Shown: positions 12,882-21,963 of the stretch, piece by piece
How the letters are laid out: every line of letters starts with the position of its first letter
Position numbering within the stretch: the first letter of the stretch is position 1
DNA from: Hadesarchaea archaeon
GTDB lineage: Archaea > Hadarchaeota > Hadarchaeia > Hadarchaeales > WYZ-LMO6
Assembly: GCA_029259185.1 (NCBI GenBank)
Contig: JAPDJF010000042.1
Coordinates: 1-54,748 of the forward strand
Reading direction: 5' to 3'
Length of the DNA stretch: 54,748 bases
Notes under the pieces: generated by a model
What the model saw: the letters and a program-made list of their open reading frames with translations, nothing else
What the model was told of the DNA's origin: nothing
The model's database searches: none
Program-made: the position numbers and the translations under genes

Positions 12882-13420
12882 GTTTCGGTGACCAGGTTCT
12901 TCGCGAGCCTAGACGATGCCGAGATCGCAATGGGGGCAACTACTACTGGCAATCCGTCTACGAGTTGCTCGAGGAGCTGGGATACCACGTTAGCCTAGCC
13001 CACCCGATGCGAACGCGAATCATCGCCAGCGCCCGCATCAAAACCATGTTCGTGATTCAAGGCCTTGATGCGCCTGCTGGAACTCAACTGGTTGCCCGAT
13101 GCTTACTGCCACCCAAAGAGATCCGCGACCCGCGCGAACTCGCACGCCTACACGCTTCCTGACGTGCGAGGCTGTGCGCTTGAAAAATACACGCGGAACT
13201 GGCAAAGCTGGGCCCGAGGCACGAAGGCAATCACGGAGCGCGGCAGGCGCTGGTTGAGGAATCTGAACTCGAGACCAACGTATGCCCGGATGTGCTCGAT
13301 GTGGTTGAGCAGAAGCCGGTGCGCAAGAAGGGAAAGCGGGCGGCGATTGTGGCAACGGCACGCAAGCTGCTCGCGGCAATCTACCACATGCTCCTGCACG
13401 GAGAGATCTTTCGTGGCTGA
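12882..13420 (+). pseudogene. Decayed IS110-family transposase, N-terminal part and centre missing
   Basis: Pieces in different frames match IS110 (DEDD) transposases in order: RFFASLDDAEIAM, then YYWQSVYELLEELGYHVSLA, HPMRTRIIASARIKT, LMRLLELNWLPDAY, PPKEIRDPRELARLHAS, and a C-terminal end ARKLLAAIYHMLLHGEIFRG before TGA 13420. The N-terminal catalytic Asp region and most of the C-terminal Ser-containing domain are deleted, and at least three frameshifts occur. IS110 enzymes use a bridge RNA encoded beside the gene; no confident relic of it is seen. Confidence 0.75.
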
Positions 13421-13563
13421 AGAGGGGGCAGGGGCACCCCGGTTTTCGACGTGAGGGCACAACCCCGAGGGTTTGATCGGGGCTCCTCGAGCGCAGCACC
13501 ATAGGGGGGCATAGATCCGGATAGGCGAACGGTCGACATTCGATCAAACTCCCCACGAACGAA

Positions 13564-13580
13564 CACAAAAAGATTTAAAT
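13564..13580 (+). promoter_or_regulatory. BRE/TATA promoter of the EF-1A gene
   Basis: ACACAAAAA followed by GATTTAAAT (13572-13580) is a near-ideal archaeal BRE/TATA pair. It predicts a start near 13603 and a short leader holding the GAGGTGG ribosome site at 13608-13614. It lies directly downstream of the insertion-sequence scars, so EF-1A is transcribed independently of rps7. Confidence 0.65.
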
Positions 13581-13620
13581 CCCGACTAAAGAGTAAATCG
13601 AGACTAAGAGGTGGAAAGAC

Positions 13621-14883
13621 ATGACGAAACCACATCTGAACTTGGTAACGATGGGGCATGTGGATCACGGTAAGTCCACGCTCCTAGGGAGATTGCTCTT
13701 TGAAAAAGGGGCGGTGAAGGACGAGGACTTGAAGAAATTTGAGGCAATGGGTGATAAAGGGAAAACTTTTAAATTTGCTTGGGTTTTTGACAACCTGAAG
13801 GAGGAGCGGGATAGGGGGCTGACGATAGATCTGGCCCATCGGAAGTTTGAAAGTGACAAGTATTATTTCACACTCATAGATGCCCCCGGCCACAGGGACT
13901 TCGTGAAGAACATGATAACGGGTGCTAGCCAGGCCGATGCGGGAGTCTTGGTGGTGGCTGCGGACGACGGTATAATGCCCCAAACGAGAGAGCATGCTGC
14001 ACTCGCTTTCACCTTGGGGGTTGGACAGTTGGTGGTGGCAGTGAATAAGATGGACTTGGTGGATTACAAACAAGATGTGTATGAAAAACTGAGGTCAGAG
14101 GTTTTGGACATGCTTCGGGTGGTGGGTTACAAGAATGCTGATAAGTTTCCCTTCGTACCCACGTCCGCGTTTTACGGAGAGAACGTGACCAAACCCAGCG
14201 AGAAGATGAAGTGGTACAATGGACCGACTGTGCTGCAGGCACTAGACACATTTACCATCCCCCCCAAGCCAATCGACAAGCCTTTGCGGATTCCGGTTCA
14301 GGATGTGTACTCGATAACCGGAGTTGGTACGGTGCCAGTTGGGAGAGTGGAGACCGGTACATTGAAGGTGGGGGACACGCTCGTATTTGAACCTACAGGA
14401 AAGACCGGAGAGGTGAAATCCATTGAAATGCATCACGAGAGTATTCAGAAGGCAGAACCAGGAGACAATGTAGGATTTAACGTTCGTGGGATTGCGAAGA
14501 ACGAGTTGAGGAGGGGTGATGTCGCGGGCCTACCGAGTGCCCCACCCACCGTTGCCAGTGAGTTCGTGGCTCGAATAGCCGTGCTGCAGCACCCGACAGC
14601 CATAGCAGCTGGATACACTCCGGTGTTCCACGTTCACACCGCTCAAGTCGCATGCCAGATAGTGGAAATCATAAACAAGCTCGACCCGAAAACTGGTGCG
14701 GTGGTGGAGGAGAATCCTAGCTACATAAAGAGAGGGGATATGGCCACGATCAGGGTTAGGCCGACCAAACCGTTGGTGATAGAGAAAGTTTCTGATATCC
14801 CCCAACTCAGCAGGTTCGCCATACGTGACATGGGAATGACGGTAGCCGCAGGAGTTTGCATAGACGTGGTCAAAGCGAAATGA
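13621..14883 (+). CDS. tuf: Translation elongation factor EF-1 alpha
   Basis: 420 residues of the archaeal/eukaryotic EF-1A GTPase that delivers aminoacyl-tRNA to the ribosome. G1 is GHVDHGKST at 12-20, G3 DAPGH near 89-93, G4 NKMD near 142-145; domains 2 and 3 follow ([20 protein letters not shown] and the C-terminal [13 protein letters not shown]). ATG 13621 follows GAGGTGG. In archaea it often follows EF-2; EF-2 is not in this window. A run of six T (14888-14893) lies just after the stop, yet rps10 begins only 36 nt on. Confidence 0.97.
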   Translation: MTKPHLNLVTMGHVDHGKSTLLGRLLFEKGAVKDEDLKKFEAMGDKGKTFKFAWVFDNLKEERDRGLTIDLAHRKFESDKYYFTLIDAPGHRDFVKNMITGASQADAGVLVVAADDGIMPQTREHAALAFTLGVGQLVVAVNKMDLVDYKQDVYEKLRSEVLDMLRVVGYKNADKFPFVPTSAFYGENVTKPSEKMKWYNGPTVLQALDTFTIPPKPIDKPLRIPVQDVYSITGVGTVPVGRVETGTLKVGDTLVFEPTGKTGEVKSIEMHHESIQKAEPGDNVGFNVRGIAKNELRRGDVAGLPSAPPTVASEFVARIAVLQHPTAIAAGYTPVFHVHTAQVACQIVEIINKLDPKTGAVVEENPSYIKRGDMATIRVRPTKPLVIEKVSDIPQLSRFAIRDMGMTVAAGVCIDVVKAK

Positions 14884-14919
14884 ACCGTTTTTTAATCGTT
14901 TAGCGATTTAGGATGGGTG

Positions 14920-15234
14920 ATGGGTTTGCAACGAGCGAGAATACGTCTTTCGAGTACAGACCATAAGAAGCTGGATCAAATATGTTCCCAGATAAAAGAA
15001 ATAGTCCAGCGCACGGGGATAAGGATGTCTGGTCCCATTCCACTCCCAACTAAGCGAATAGTGATCCCGACTAGGAAGTCACCTGATGGGGAGGGAACAG
15101 CCACTTGGGATAAGTGGGAGCTACGAATACACAAGCGACTGATAGACATGGAAGCCGATGAACGTGCCATGCGTCAGTTGATGCGTGTTCAAGTGCCCCA
15201 AGAGGTGCATATCGAAATAGAGCTCAAGGGTTAG
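14920..15234 (+). CDS. rps10: Ribosomal protein S10
   Basis: 104 residues. Conserved segments [40 protein letters not shown] and [13 protein letters not shown] are typical of archaeal S10. It sits in the 30S head. ATG 14920 is preferred over the adjacent in-frame GTG 14917. It follows EF-1A, the usual archaeal pairing, and is probably co-transcribed with it. Confidence 0.95.
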   Translation: MGLQRARIRLSSTDHKKLDQICSQIKEIVQRTGIRMSGPIPLPTKRIVIPTRKSPDGEGTATWDKWELRIHKRLIDMEADERAMRQLMRVQVPQEVHIEIELKG

Positions 15235-15337
15235 AGACATCCACCGGAGAAACCGATCTTGAGCGAGCAACGATTGAAATCCGTGAATGGAGGCGCTGTC
15301 CAGTATCCACTTCGATCTAGTTAGACCTTTTGAATGG

Positions 15338-15345
15338 ATTTTATT
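15338..15345 (+). promoter_or_regulatory. TATA box of tRNA-Ser
   Basis: ATTTTATT ends 22 nt before the first base of tRNA-Ser, matching archaeal promoter spacing. Confidence 0.45.
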
Positions 15346-15367
15346 TGGCTCTCGAATATGTCTAGAT

Positions 15368-15452
15368 GCCGGGGTAGCCAAGCCAGGTAAGGCGCACGCC
15401 TTGAGAGCGTGTGGCCCTTCGGGCCTCGAGGGTTCAAATCCCTCCCCCGGCG
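15368..15452 (+). tRNA. tRNA-Ser (anticodon TGA)
   Basis: Acceptor GCCGGGG pairs with CCCCGGC, discriminator G. The anticodon arm CACGC-CTTGAGA-GCGTG carries TGA. The long variable arm TGGCCCTTCGGGCCTC forms a GGCCC/GGGCC hairpin, as in type II tRNAs. T-arm GAGGG-TTCAAAT-CCCTC. 85 nt without intron. A tnpB relic begins within two bases of its 3' end. Confidence 0.96.
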
Positions 15453-15453
15453 C

Positions 15454-15572
15454 TTACGGGGTAGAGGCCCCATCTCCACAGGCGTTCGCTCGGGCCGTCC
15501 CAGCTCCATGTGTCGATCCAGAGCGCGCTCGGCTGTCTTTGAAGGATACAGGCGGAACCTGTGGCTAAGCAC
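15454..15572 (-). pseudogene. tnpB: Internally deleted tnpB relic, ends only
   Basis: From GTG 15572 the minus strand reads MLSHRFRLYPSKTAERALDR, the TnpB N-terminus, and after about 24 codons jumps into the family's C-terminal tail (RPERTPVEMGPL in one frame, TARANACGDGAST in another). Some 350 residues, including the whole nuclease, are gone. The same start and tail occur in the relic at 40059-40534. The 3' end abuts tRNA-Ser. Confidence 0.65.
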
Positions 15573-15697
15573 GCCCCTGCCCCACTTCTTTCTTCATCAG
15601 CTCCGCTATTGCTTCATTGATGGTCTTGTCCTTCGTTATGGTCCGCTTGAATTCCTCCCCCCAACCTATCTTCAACCGTGATGGTGTATTTCGTCAT
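15565..15697 (-). pseudogene. Small tnpB-linked protein (about 43 residues), one-base shift in a G-run
   Basis: ATG 15697 opens MTKYTITVEDRLG; dropping one G from the run of six restores EEFKRTITKDKTINEAIAEL and MKKEVGQGRA before TAG 15567-15565. The stop overlaps the tnpB relic start, so the two frames were coupled. A similar sequence precedes the relic at 40059. The strand-then-helix look suggests a small DNA-binding regulator such as an RHH or AbrB-like protein, but I do not recognise the family. Confidence 0.4.
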
Positions 15698-15711
15698 CAC
15701 AATATGTTACT

Positions 15712-15746
15712 ACAAACTACTAACAAACTACTATATACAAACTACT
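15712..15746 (-). repeat. Three 10-bp iterons upstream of the small tnpB-linked gene
   Basis: ACAAACTACT occurs at 15712-15721, 15723-15732 and 15737-15746, spaced by one and four bases. The TATA-like TATATA at 15733-15737 and 15749-15754 lies among and next to the copies, and the small open frame starts 15 bases away on the minus strand. Repeats placed on a promoter suggest operator sites, perhaps for the small protein itself (inference). Confidence 0.55.
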
Positions 15747-15819
15747 CTATATATGCGTTCCACCTCTCATCTCCTCCCTTTCGGAATGGACTTCCCGGCG
15801 GTGGAGTTAAAACAGGCAA

Positions 15820-17063
15820 TCAGGCTGTTTCGGGTTCCAAATCTTTAAACCCTGAAACTTCTCCGCTCCCCTCCGCCGGGTTCACCTCATCGCTTATGCT
15901 CGAACACCCCGGCCTCACGGGATGCATCGCGGAGCTATCGGGGTAGCCTGGGATCCCCTCATCCTTGGCTCTTCTCAGCAGATTTATGCAGGCGTTCACA
16001 TCTCGATCCAACCCGCACCTAGGGCACTCCTTCAGGGAACCTATCTCGCCCCCGCATCTGGAGCAAACCTTGGACGTGTTGTGCGGGTTGACATATGCCG
16101 GCACCAGCCCGCTGAGCCTGAACTTGTAGTCGAGCAGGGACTGAAGCCTTCTGAAGGGCCAAGAGTTCAGCCTCCGCTTCAAGCGCTTGGATCTTTCCGA
16201 AACAGGCTGAACCTTTCCGGTGCGGCTGTTGAAGCGTTTGGACTTCCGGTTGACCGATTTCCTCACGTGCTTCAGGTTTTCGAGCACGGGCTTTAGTTTC
16301 TGATCTCCGCAGAGTGAAGCTATTTTCTTACTCGATTTATGGAGCACGTCGTCCACCCTGCGCTTCTCCCTCCTGCCGTACTTCGCCATAAGCCGTTTGA
16401 ACGATTTCGACTCCCTCGGCAGTTTCGCTTGGATGCGCTCCCTTTTCCGGCGTAGGTCTCCCGTATTCTCCTGATCTCCGAGAGGTCGACTCTGAGGGAT
16501 CCGCCACTCGTATCCACGCCCGTGACGTTCGTCTCGTTCAGGTCGAGCGCAAGCAGGCCTCTCGGTTCGGCCGGTGAAATTTCCCGCTTGAACGGGATTA
16601 TCACGCACTCGTCGTTCAGGAGGATTTCCCCCGTCCTCGCCCCTGACTCTAGGAACCTCCGTTGGTAGTCTCCGACGACCAGCTTCAGGGTTGCGAACTC
16701 CTTCGGCCTGACCGAGACCCTGAGGGTTCCATCCGGGTTCAGCTTTGTGACCAGCTTCGAGAGCCTGATGATCGGACGCTTGGCCACGGGGATCCCTTTG
16801 TGCTTGTGCTTCCTCCACGACCTGACAATGGAGAGAGCTGTTCGATATGCCGTAACCAAAAACTGGGTGTTGTAGTCGTATCGCTTTTTGAGCTTCGCGT
16901 AAGTAAGGTGGTGAATTCTGCCCAAGGAAGTTACTCTTGCCTCTACCGCCGCCCGGATGCAGGAGTTCACCATATCCAGGTAATCTTTCAATAACTGCCG
17001 AATCTGCTCGTTCGGTTCATATCTGAACTGAACGGATTGGATCACTTCCAATTTTATCCCAAG
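15820..17063 (-). pseudogene. tnpB: TnpB nuclease (stand-alone), single-base frameshift
   Basis: From TTG 17063 the first frame gives the N-terminal domain (KLEVIQSVQFRYEPNEQIRQ, AYRTALSIVRSWRKHKHKG) and RuvC-I with its Asp (LLALDLNETNVTGVD). Near 16450 one base is missing (GCCGG for GCCCGG); the next frame continues RKRERIQAKLP, then VNPHNTSKVCSRCGG with the zinc finger CSRCG...CPRCG, and RuvC-III LDRDVNACINLL, ending at 15820. All landmarks survive, so the loss is recent or a read error. In-frame codons extend up to 17144. No tnpA is nearby. Confidence 0.85.
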
Positions 17064-17144
17064 GTAAATACGCCTTACAGAAAAGCTTATTTGAACTTGA
17101 AACAGCCTGACAGGCAATGATAGGTTATCGTGAAGTGATGGCAT

Positions 17145-17696
17145 ATCCTGTGACCGGTGAGCACGAATTTTCGGGAAACGGTTGTGGTTCTGGGGTGAGG
17201 ATGTTTTACCCCGTGTACTCCCCGAGGAAAATCTCTTAGAAGGTTCTGTAGAGGTACCCGGAGGAAAACTCTGGCGTTTCGGAGTTCCAGTCAGTCCGTT
17301 TTACAGTTCACGTTTCTTCAAATACTCCGGAGGTGGACAAAAACGTGTTTCAGGGCACTCGTGGACTACCAAGTGATCAGTGCAACATGTTGGACGGGAG
17401 CGCGTGAGATGCTCACAGCGGCGTGTTCTCGGTTTTAGGCAAGACAAGTTCTAAGTTCTACTCGTTACCTTCTTTAACCAATTGATTCGCTCGTTAGCGA
17501 ACCTTGCCGATCCGCAGGAATGGGCGGTTGAGATTCGAGCAAAGTTTAATTAGGGTGTTACATTGTAGAGCATAGTTGGATGTCAGATTTGGAGTACTCT
17601 ATACCTAGGAGAGAAAGAGGAGACATAGTTTTTAGCATGTGGGCTGCAGGTGATCGCGGTGCTTGCACTTGTATTCAAATCGTGTGAGGCCGGCTG
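17145..17696 (+). other. Gene-poor stretch with two unrecognised short open frames
   Basis: Plus-strand open frame 17182-17376 (64 codons) includes EGSVEVPGGKLWRFGVPVSP; it faintly recalls the accessory domain of lipoate ligases but is too weak to name. A second, 17580-17687 (35 codons, ends CTCIQIV), starts about 30 nt after TTTAAT (17545-17550) and ends 9 nt before archease, so it might be a leader frame. A hairpin TTCGCT-CGTT-AGCGAA lies at 17486-17501. No function can be given. Confidence 0.25.
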
Positions 17697-18122
17697 ATGA
17701 AACCATTCAAGTGGGTTGAGCACCCCAGTGACATAGGGTTTCGGGCATATGGACGCAACCTTGCGGAGGCCTTTGAGAATGCTGCGCTAGCTTTTTTCGA
17801 GGTGATGGTGGACACTAGCGGAGTCAGACCGGTGGAGGAAGTCGAGATAGAGCTGGAAGCCGAGGATGAGCAAGCTTTGCTCTATGACTGGCTTGATAGG
17901 TTGCTCTATTTCCACGATGCGCATGGTTTGGTGATGTCCAAGTTCGAGGTCAGGATATCGGAGTCCTCACAGGGATTCAGGCTCAAAGCGAAAGCTTGGG
18001 GCGAGCATTTCGATCCAGAAAAACATTCTCCTCGAACGGCCATCAAATCTGTGACGTATCACATGATGGAGATAGAGCGGAGAGGTGATCGATGTGAGGT
18101 TCAGGCAGTGGTGGACATTTGA
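17697..18122 (+). CDS. Archease, activator of the RNA ligase RtcB
   Basis: 141 residues with the archease signature: WVEHPSDIGFRAYGRNLAEAFENAA at the N-terminus, which includes the metal-binding Asp, and the C-terminal KSVTYHMMEI. Archease speeds guanylylation of RtcB and allows multiple turnovers. It lies 180 nt upstream of rtcB, matching their common genomic pairing. ATG 17697 has only weak Shine-Dalgarno complementarity (GAGGC). Confidence 0.93.
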   Translation: MKPFKWVEHPSDIGFRAYGRNLAEAFENAALAFFEVMVDTSGVRPVEEVEIELEAEDEQALLYDWLDRLLYFHDAHGLVMSKFEVRISESSQGFRLKAKAWGEHFDPEKHSPRTAIKSVTYHMMEIERRGDRCEVQAVVDI

Positions 18123-18260
18123 GGCCTCAAGAGCGGTGGCCAGCGGTTTCTTTCAATTCGCTCAAGAGTGGCGAAAATCTAACGAACTTCATCTCGACCA
18201 CTCCAAGGACTCAGGATTATCTCCATCCACAAAAATGGCTAAAAGGGTAAACCGGACCTG

Positions 18261-18268
18261 AATTTATA
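18261..18268 (+). promoter_or_regulatory. TATA box of rtcB
   Basis: AATTTATA lies 37 nt before the ATG at 18305, giving a predicted start near 18293 and a leader of about a dozen bases that contains GGTGG. Confidence 0.5.
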
Positions 18269-18304
18269 GAGCAGTAGCTTACTCAGTTATTCTAGGTGGA
18301 AATA

Positions 18305-21121
18305 ATGCCTTGGACCGGTAAGCTGAGACAGATAGATGAGGTGCGGTGGGAGATCCCGAGGGACTATAAGCCAGGCATGCGTGTCCCCGCTCGGATCTAT
18401 GCAGATACCGAGCTACTGAACGAGATGCGTAGAGACCTAACGCTTGAGCAAGCCGCTAACGTCTCTTTCCTCCGAGGTATCTACAAGTACAGCATCACGT
18501 TGCCCGATGGGCATCAAGGTTACGGGTTCCCGATCGGGGGAGTGGCGGCCACCGACGCTGAAACCGGTGTCATCAGCCCAGGGGGCGTTGGCTACGATGT
18601 GAATTGTTTGGTCCCCAGCACCCCCGTTCTCACCCGTGATGGGTATCGCCGGCCCATAGGGGATTTGAAGAGTTGTTGGGCTCATTCTAAACTCACGGTT
18701 TTCGATCTAAACGACCATAAAGCAGAGAGTGCTCCGGTGTTCAGATTCATAGAAATCCCCCCAAACACAGAACTCTACCGCCTACGCACGGTTAACGGTA
18801 GAGAGATAACTGCCACCGGCGACCACCCAATTTTAACATCCGACGGGATGCGCTTGGTGCGTGAAATAGATCAGGGTACCTTAGTAGTTGTTTACCCGTT
18901 CGAAGGAGTAGATTATGACCCGCCACCTGATGAAACAGTACTAGAGGAAAAGGATTTTGAACCCCTTGTCGCCAGGGAACTGAAAAAACGCGGTCTTCTG
19001 CCTCTCCGCATGAACCATCCGAAAATTGGCGTATTGGCGCGATTGGTTGGTTACATACTCGGAGATGGTTGGTTCGATACTTTGGTGGGAAGGCGTGAAA
19101 AGGGGAGAAACCCACGACATAGGGTGGTAATCAGCATATCTGGCGAGATCGATGGTCTAGAGAAAATCAGAGAGGATATTAGAGATCTTGGATTTAGACC
19201 CTCTCGTATTTATTCGGAGAATCGGAGGCGCACGGCAAAAACTCTGGATGGCTCATCCGAAACCACTTGCCACTGTATCCGTGCGTCTTCCAGACCATTT
19301 GGCCTATTTATAAACAAGTTGGGGGTCCCGCTCGGCGAAAAGATCGTCGCCGATTTCGAGGTTCCTTCTTGGATAAGAAAAGCCCCCCTCTGGGTCAAGA
19401 GAAACTTTTTAGCTGGTCTCTTCGGTGCAGAGCTATCCAAACCGTGCACGTCTAGAGAACACCCATATACTTTCAACGCGCCTTCAATAACGGTTCCAAA
19501 GAGAAAGGATCTCAAAGATTCGGGCTACAAGTTTTTGAGTCAGATCCGTGAGTTGCTTGGGGAGTTTGGAATAGACACTTTTGACGTTTATGAGATTCCG
19601 TTAACCACCAACACCGTGGGTCTCAGGTTATCCATCTCAGGAAACGATGAAAATCTTTTGAAACTCTGGTCGAAAATCGGCTATGAATTTAATGAGGAAC
19701 ATCACTTCCTCGCAGCATTGGCAACCGAATACTTACGTCTGAGGTTAAAATACAAAAGAGGATCAGAAAACAGATCAAAACCGACCACTTTTCCGACTTT
19801 CGACGAATACGTCAAGAAAATAAGAACAGAGCTTGGTCGCTCAGGATTGGTGTACGACACCGTTGCGAGAAAGGAAGTTATCCGTGGATTTAGAGGATTT
19901 GTGTATGACTTTACAATTGATCACAAGGATCACAACTTCGTTGCAAATAGCTTTGTTGTTTCCAATTGCGGAGTTCGTCTCCTCCGAACAGATCTCGATA
20001 AAAATGATGTCACACCCAAGCTCCACCAGCTCATCGAAACCCTCTTCCGAAATGTTCCATCAGGATTGGGAAGCACTGGTCACATCAAGCTCACCCCAGC
20101 TCAGCTGGACTTGGTCTTGGAGAACGGTGCGCGGTGGGCGGTCGAGAATGGATTCGGATGGGAAGAAGATCTGGAGCGACTGGAGGAGGGGGGGTGTCTG
20201 GTGGGGGCTGACGCGAAGCGGGTAAGTTCCCAGGCCAAGCAACGCGGGTTCCCGCAGCTCGGCAGCCTAGGCTCCGGAAATCACTTCTTGGAGGTCCAAA
20301 TAGTCGATCGCATCTTCGATCCAGAAGTTGCACGCAAGTTCGGTTTGACCCACCAAGGACAGGTTACGGTAATGATTCACACCGGGTCACGGGGTCTTGG
20401 GCATCAAGTTTGTTCCGATTACCTGCGCACGATGGAACGCGTGGTTAGGCGGTACGAGGTATCACTACCGGACAGGGAACTCGTGAACGTTCCTTTCAAG
20501 TCTGAGGAAGGACAAGCTTATTTCTCCGCGATGGCATGTGCCGCTAATTACGCTTGGGCAAACCGCCAGATGATAACCCACTGGACGAGGGAGTCCTTCG
20601 AGCAAGTTTTCGGGAAGGAAGCTGAGCACTTGGGCCTGCACATAGTTTATGATGTGGCCCACAACATCGCGAAACTTGAGGATCACGAGGTAAACGGTGA
20701 GAGGAAGAAAGTTGTGGTACATCGTAAAGGTGCCACTCGGGCATTTGGACCCGGGCATCCAGAAATTCCATCGATTTATCGGGAGGTCGGACAGCCGGTG
20801 ATCATCCCGGGGGATATGGGGACTGCCTCTTACCTCCTAGTCGGTACCCGCCGAGCTATGGAGGAGACCTTCGGCTCGACGGCACACGGGGCGGGGAGGC
20901 ACTTGAGCAGAACCGCAGCGCTGAGGCAGTTTAGGGGGGAGGAGGTGAGACGGAATCTCAGCTCTCGCGGGATTTTCGTCCGCGCTGCCAAGCTCTCGGT
21001 GATAGCTGAAGAGGCTCCCGATGCCTACAAGGACATAGATAGGATAGTAGAGGTCTCCCACAGGGCCGGGATAGCTCGAAAAGTTGCGAGGCTCGTACCC
21101 CTAGGTGTAGCCAAGGGTTAA
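18305..21121 (+). CDS. rtcB: tRNA-splicing ligase RtcB precursor with an intein
   Basis: 938-residue precursor. Residues 1-100 and about 555-938 form a normal RtcB of about 484 residues, which joins 2',3'-cyclic phosphate and 5'-OH RNA ends, including tRNA exons, using GTP and Mn. Landmarks are [33 protein letters not shown] at the intein junction, [20 protein letters not shown], and [15 protein letters not shown], which holds the His that is guanylylated. ATG 18305 follows GGTGG; an in-frame GTG 18296 lies within that site. It ends five bases before the SPOUT methyltransferase gene and so may be transcribed with the ribosomal operon. Confidence 0.97.
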   Translation: MPWTGKLRQIDEVRWEIPRDYKPGMRVPARIYADTELLNEMRRDLTLEQAANVSFLRGIYKYSITLPDGHQGYGFPIGGVAATDAETGVISPGGVGYDVNCLVPSTPVLTRDGYRRPIGDLKSCWAHSKLTVFDLNDHKAESAPVFRFIEIPPNTELYRLRTVNGREITATGDHPILTSDGMRLVREIDQGTLVVVYPFEGVDYDPPPDETVLEEKDFEPLVARELKKRGLLPLRMNHPKIGVLARLVGYILGDGWFDTLVGRREKGRNPRHRVVISISGEIDGLEKIREDIRDLGFRPSRIYSENRRRTAKTLDGSSETTCHCIRASSRPFGLFINKLGVPLGEKIVADFEVPSWIRKAPLWVKRNFLAGLFGAELSKPCTSREHPYTFNAPSITVPKRKDLKDSGYKFLSQIRELLGEFGIDTFDVYEIPLTTNTVGLRLSISGNDENLLKLWSKIGYEFNEEHHFLAALATEYLRLRLKYKRGSENRSKPTTFPTFDEYVKKIRTELGRSGLVYDTVARKEVIRGFRGFVYDFTIDHKDHNFVANSFVVSNCGVRLLRTDLDKNDVTPKLHQLIETLFRNVPSGLGSTGHIKLTPAQLDLVLENGARWAVENGFGWEEDLERLEEGGCLVGADAKRVSSQAKQRGFPQLGSLGSGNHFLEVQIVDRIFDPEVARKFGLTHQGQVTVMIHTGSRGLGHQVCSDYLRTMERVVRRYEVSLPDRELVNVPFKSEEGQAYFSAMACAANYAWANRQMITHWTRESFEQVFGKEAEHLGLHIVYDVAHNIAKLEDHEVNGERKKVVVHRKGATRAFGPGHPEIPSIYREVGQPVIIPGDMGTASYLLVGTRRAMEETFGSTAHGAGRHLSRTAALRQFRGEEVRRNLSSRGIFVRAAKLSVIAEEAPDAYKDIDRIVEVSHRAGIARKVARLVPLGVAKG
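18605..19966 (+). other. RtcB intein with LAGLIDADG homing endonuclease
   Basis: 454 residues inserted between DVN and CGVRLL. It starts with Cys ([20 protein letters not shown], block A), has the block B motif TGDHPILT, and two LAGLIDADG-type motifs: [12 protein letters not shown] and [11 protein letters not shown], the second with Glu in the catalytic place. Block F is [20 protein letters not shown] and the last residue is Asn. The penultimate residue is Ser rather than the common His, which may slow Asn cyclisation. The first extein residue after it is Cys, so all splicing nucleophiles are present. Confidence 0.95.
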
Positions 21122-21125
21122 TCGG

Positions 21126-21962
21126 ATGGCTGAGATATCTGTTCTGCTTCCCGTATCGCTCGTGGCCGATGGGCAGGGGCTGTTAGATAAAACGATCAAG
21201 GTGGGGGTGGTGGCACGTGCTCTAGCGATATTCAGGGTGAGAGAAGTAGTGGTCTACGACGATAGGGATCCTCACCTTACGGATCCGAGGGAAGAAGCAC
21301 GGTTGATAACCACGATCCTCCGATACATTGAGACCCCCCAGTATCTCAGGAAGTACCTCTTCCCCAAACGAAAGGAGCTTAGATACGCTGGAATGCTTCC
21401 CCCCCTCCGCACCCCCCATCATCCCCTTCGGGGTGAAAAAGAGTCTCCGGGCGACTTCAGAGAGGCGGTGGTCGTGAGAACGGAGGCGAGGCGGAGCATT
21501 TTGGAAATGGGGCTGGGTGAGAGGGGGGTGTTGGGTGAAAGGGTGAGGGTGGGGGAGAGGCTAACGGTTAAACTCGGGAGGAAGATCGGTGGAAAACGCA
21601 TTTTGGTGGAAAGGGTATCCAAAGAAGAGAGTGGGGAGTACTGGGGATACGAAGTGACCTCGGAGGGGAGCTTAGCGGACACCCTAAAGCGTTTTAAGGC
21701 TTATTTTAAAATAGGGACATCGAGATACGGTAAAAAATTGGAGGAGCTCATCCGGGAGCTCACGGAGAGGAAGCCCGAACGAGTTGTGGCGGTGTTCGGA
21801 GGGCCGCGTCAGGGGCTGTACCGAATATGTGAGAGGGAAGGGAGGAAGGCGGATGAGCTTTTCGATATCGTGGCGAACACGATACCGAACCAAGGCACGG
21901 CCACCGTGCGAACGGAGGAAGCCGTGTTCGTAACGCTAGCACTGATCAATGCGGTGATGTGA
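21126..21962 (+). CDS. SPOUT-fold RNA methyltransferase (COG2106 type)
   Basis: 278 residues. The N-terminal ISVLLPVSLVADG...RALAIFRVREVVVYDD and the C-terminal knot region VVAVFGGPRQGLYRI...TIPNQGTATVRTEEAV match the archaeal/eukaryotic SPOUT family related to human SPOUT1, which uses S-adenosylmethionine. The central part has the OB-like insert of the family. In archaea it commonly precedes rpl3, as here, which suggests rRNA as substrate (inference). ATG 21126; the end is one base from rpl3. Confidence 0.85.
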   Translation: MAEISVLLPVSLVADGQGLLDKTIKVGVVARALAIFRVREVVVYDDRDPHLTDPREEARLITTILRYIETPQYLRKYLFPKRKELRYAGMLPPLRTPHHPLRGEKESPGDFREAVVVRTEARRSILEMGLGERGVLGERVRVGERLTVKLGRKIGGKRILVERVSKEESGEYWGYEVTSEGSLADTLKRFKAYFKIGTSRYGKKLEELIRELTERKPERVVAVFGGPRQGLYRICEREGRKADELFDIVANTIPNQGTATVRTEEAVFVTLALINAVM

Positions 21963-21963
21963 G

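Noticed and set aside
14888..14893. T6 terminator between EF-1A and rps10
   Set aside because: The run is short, without a hairpin, and rps10 has no visible promoter after it; co-transcription is more likely.
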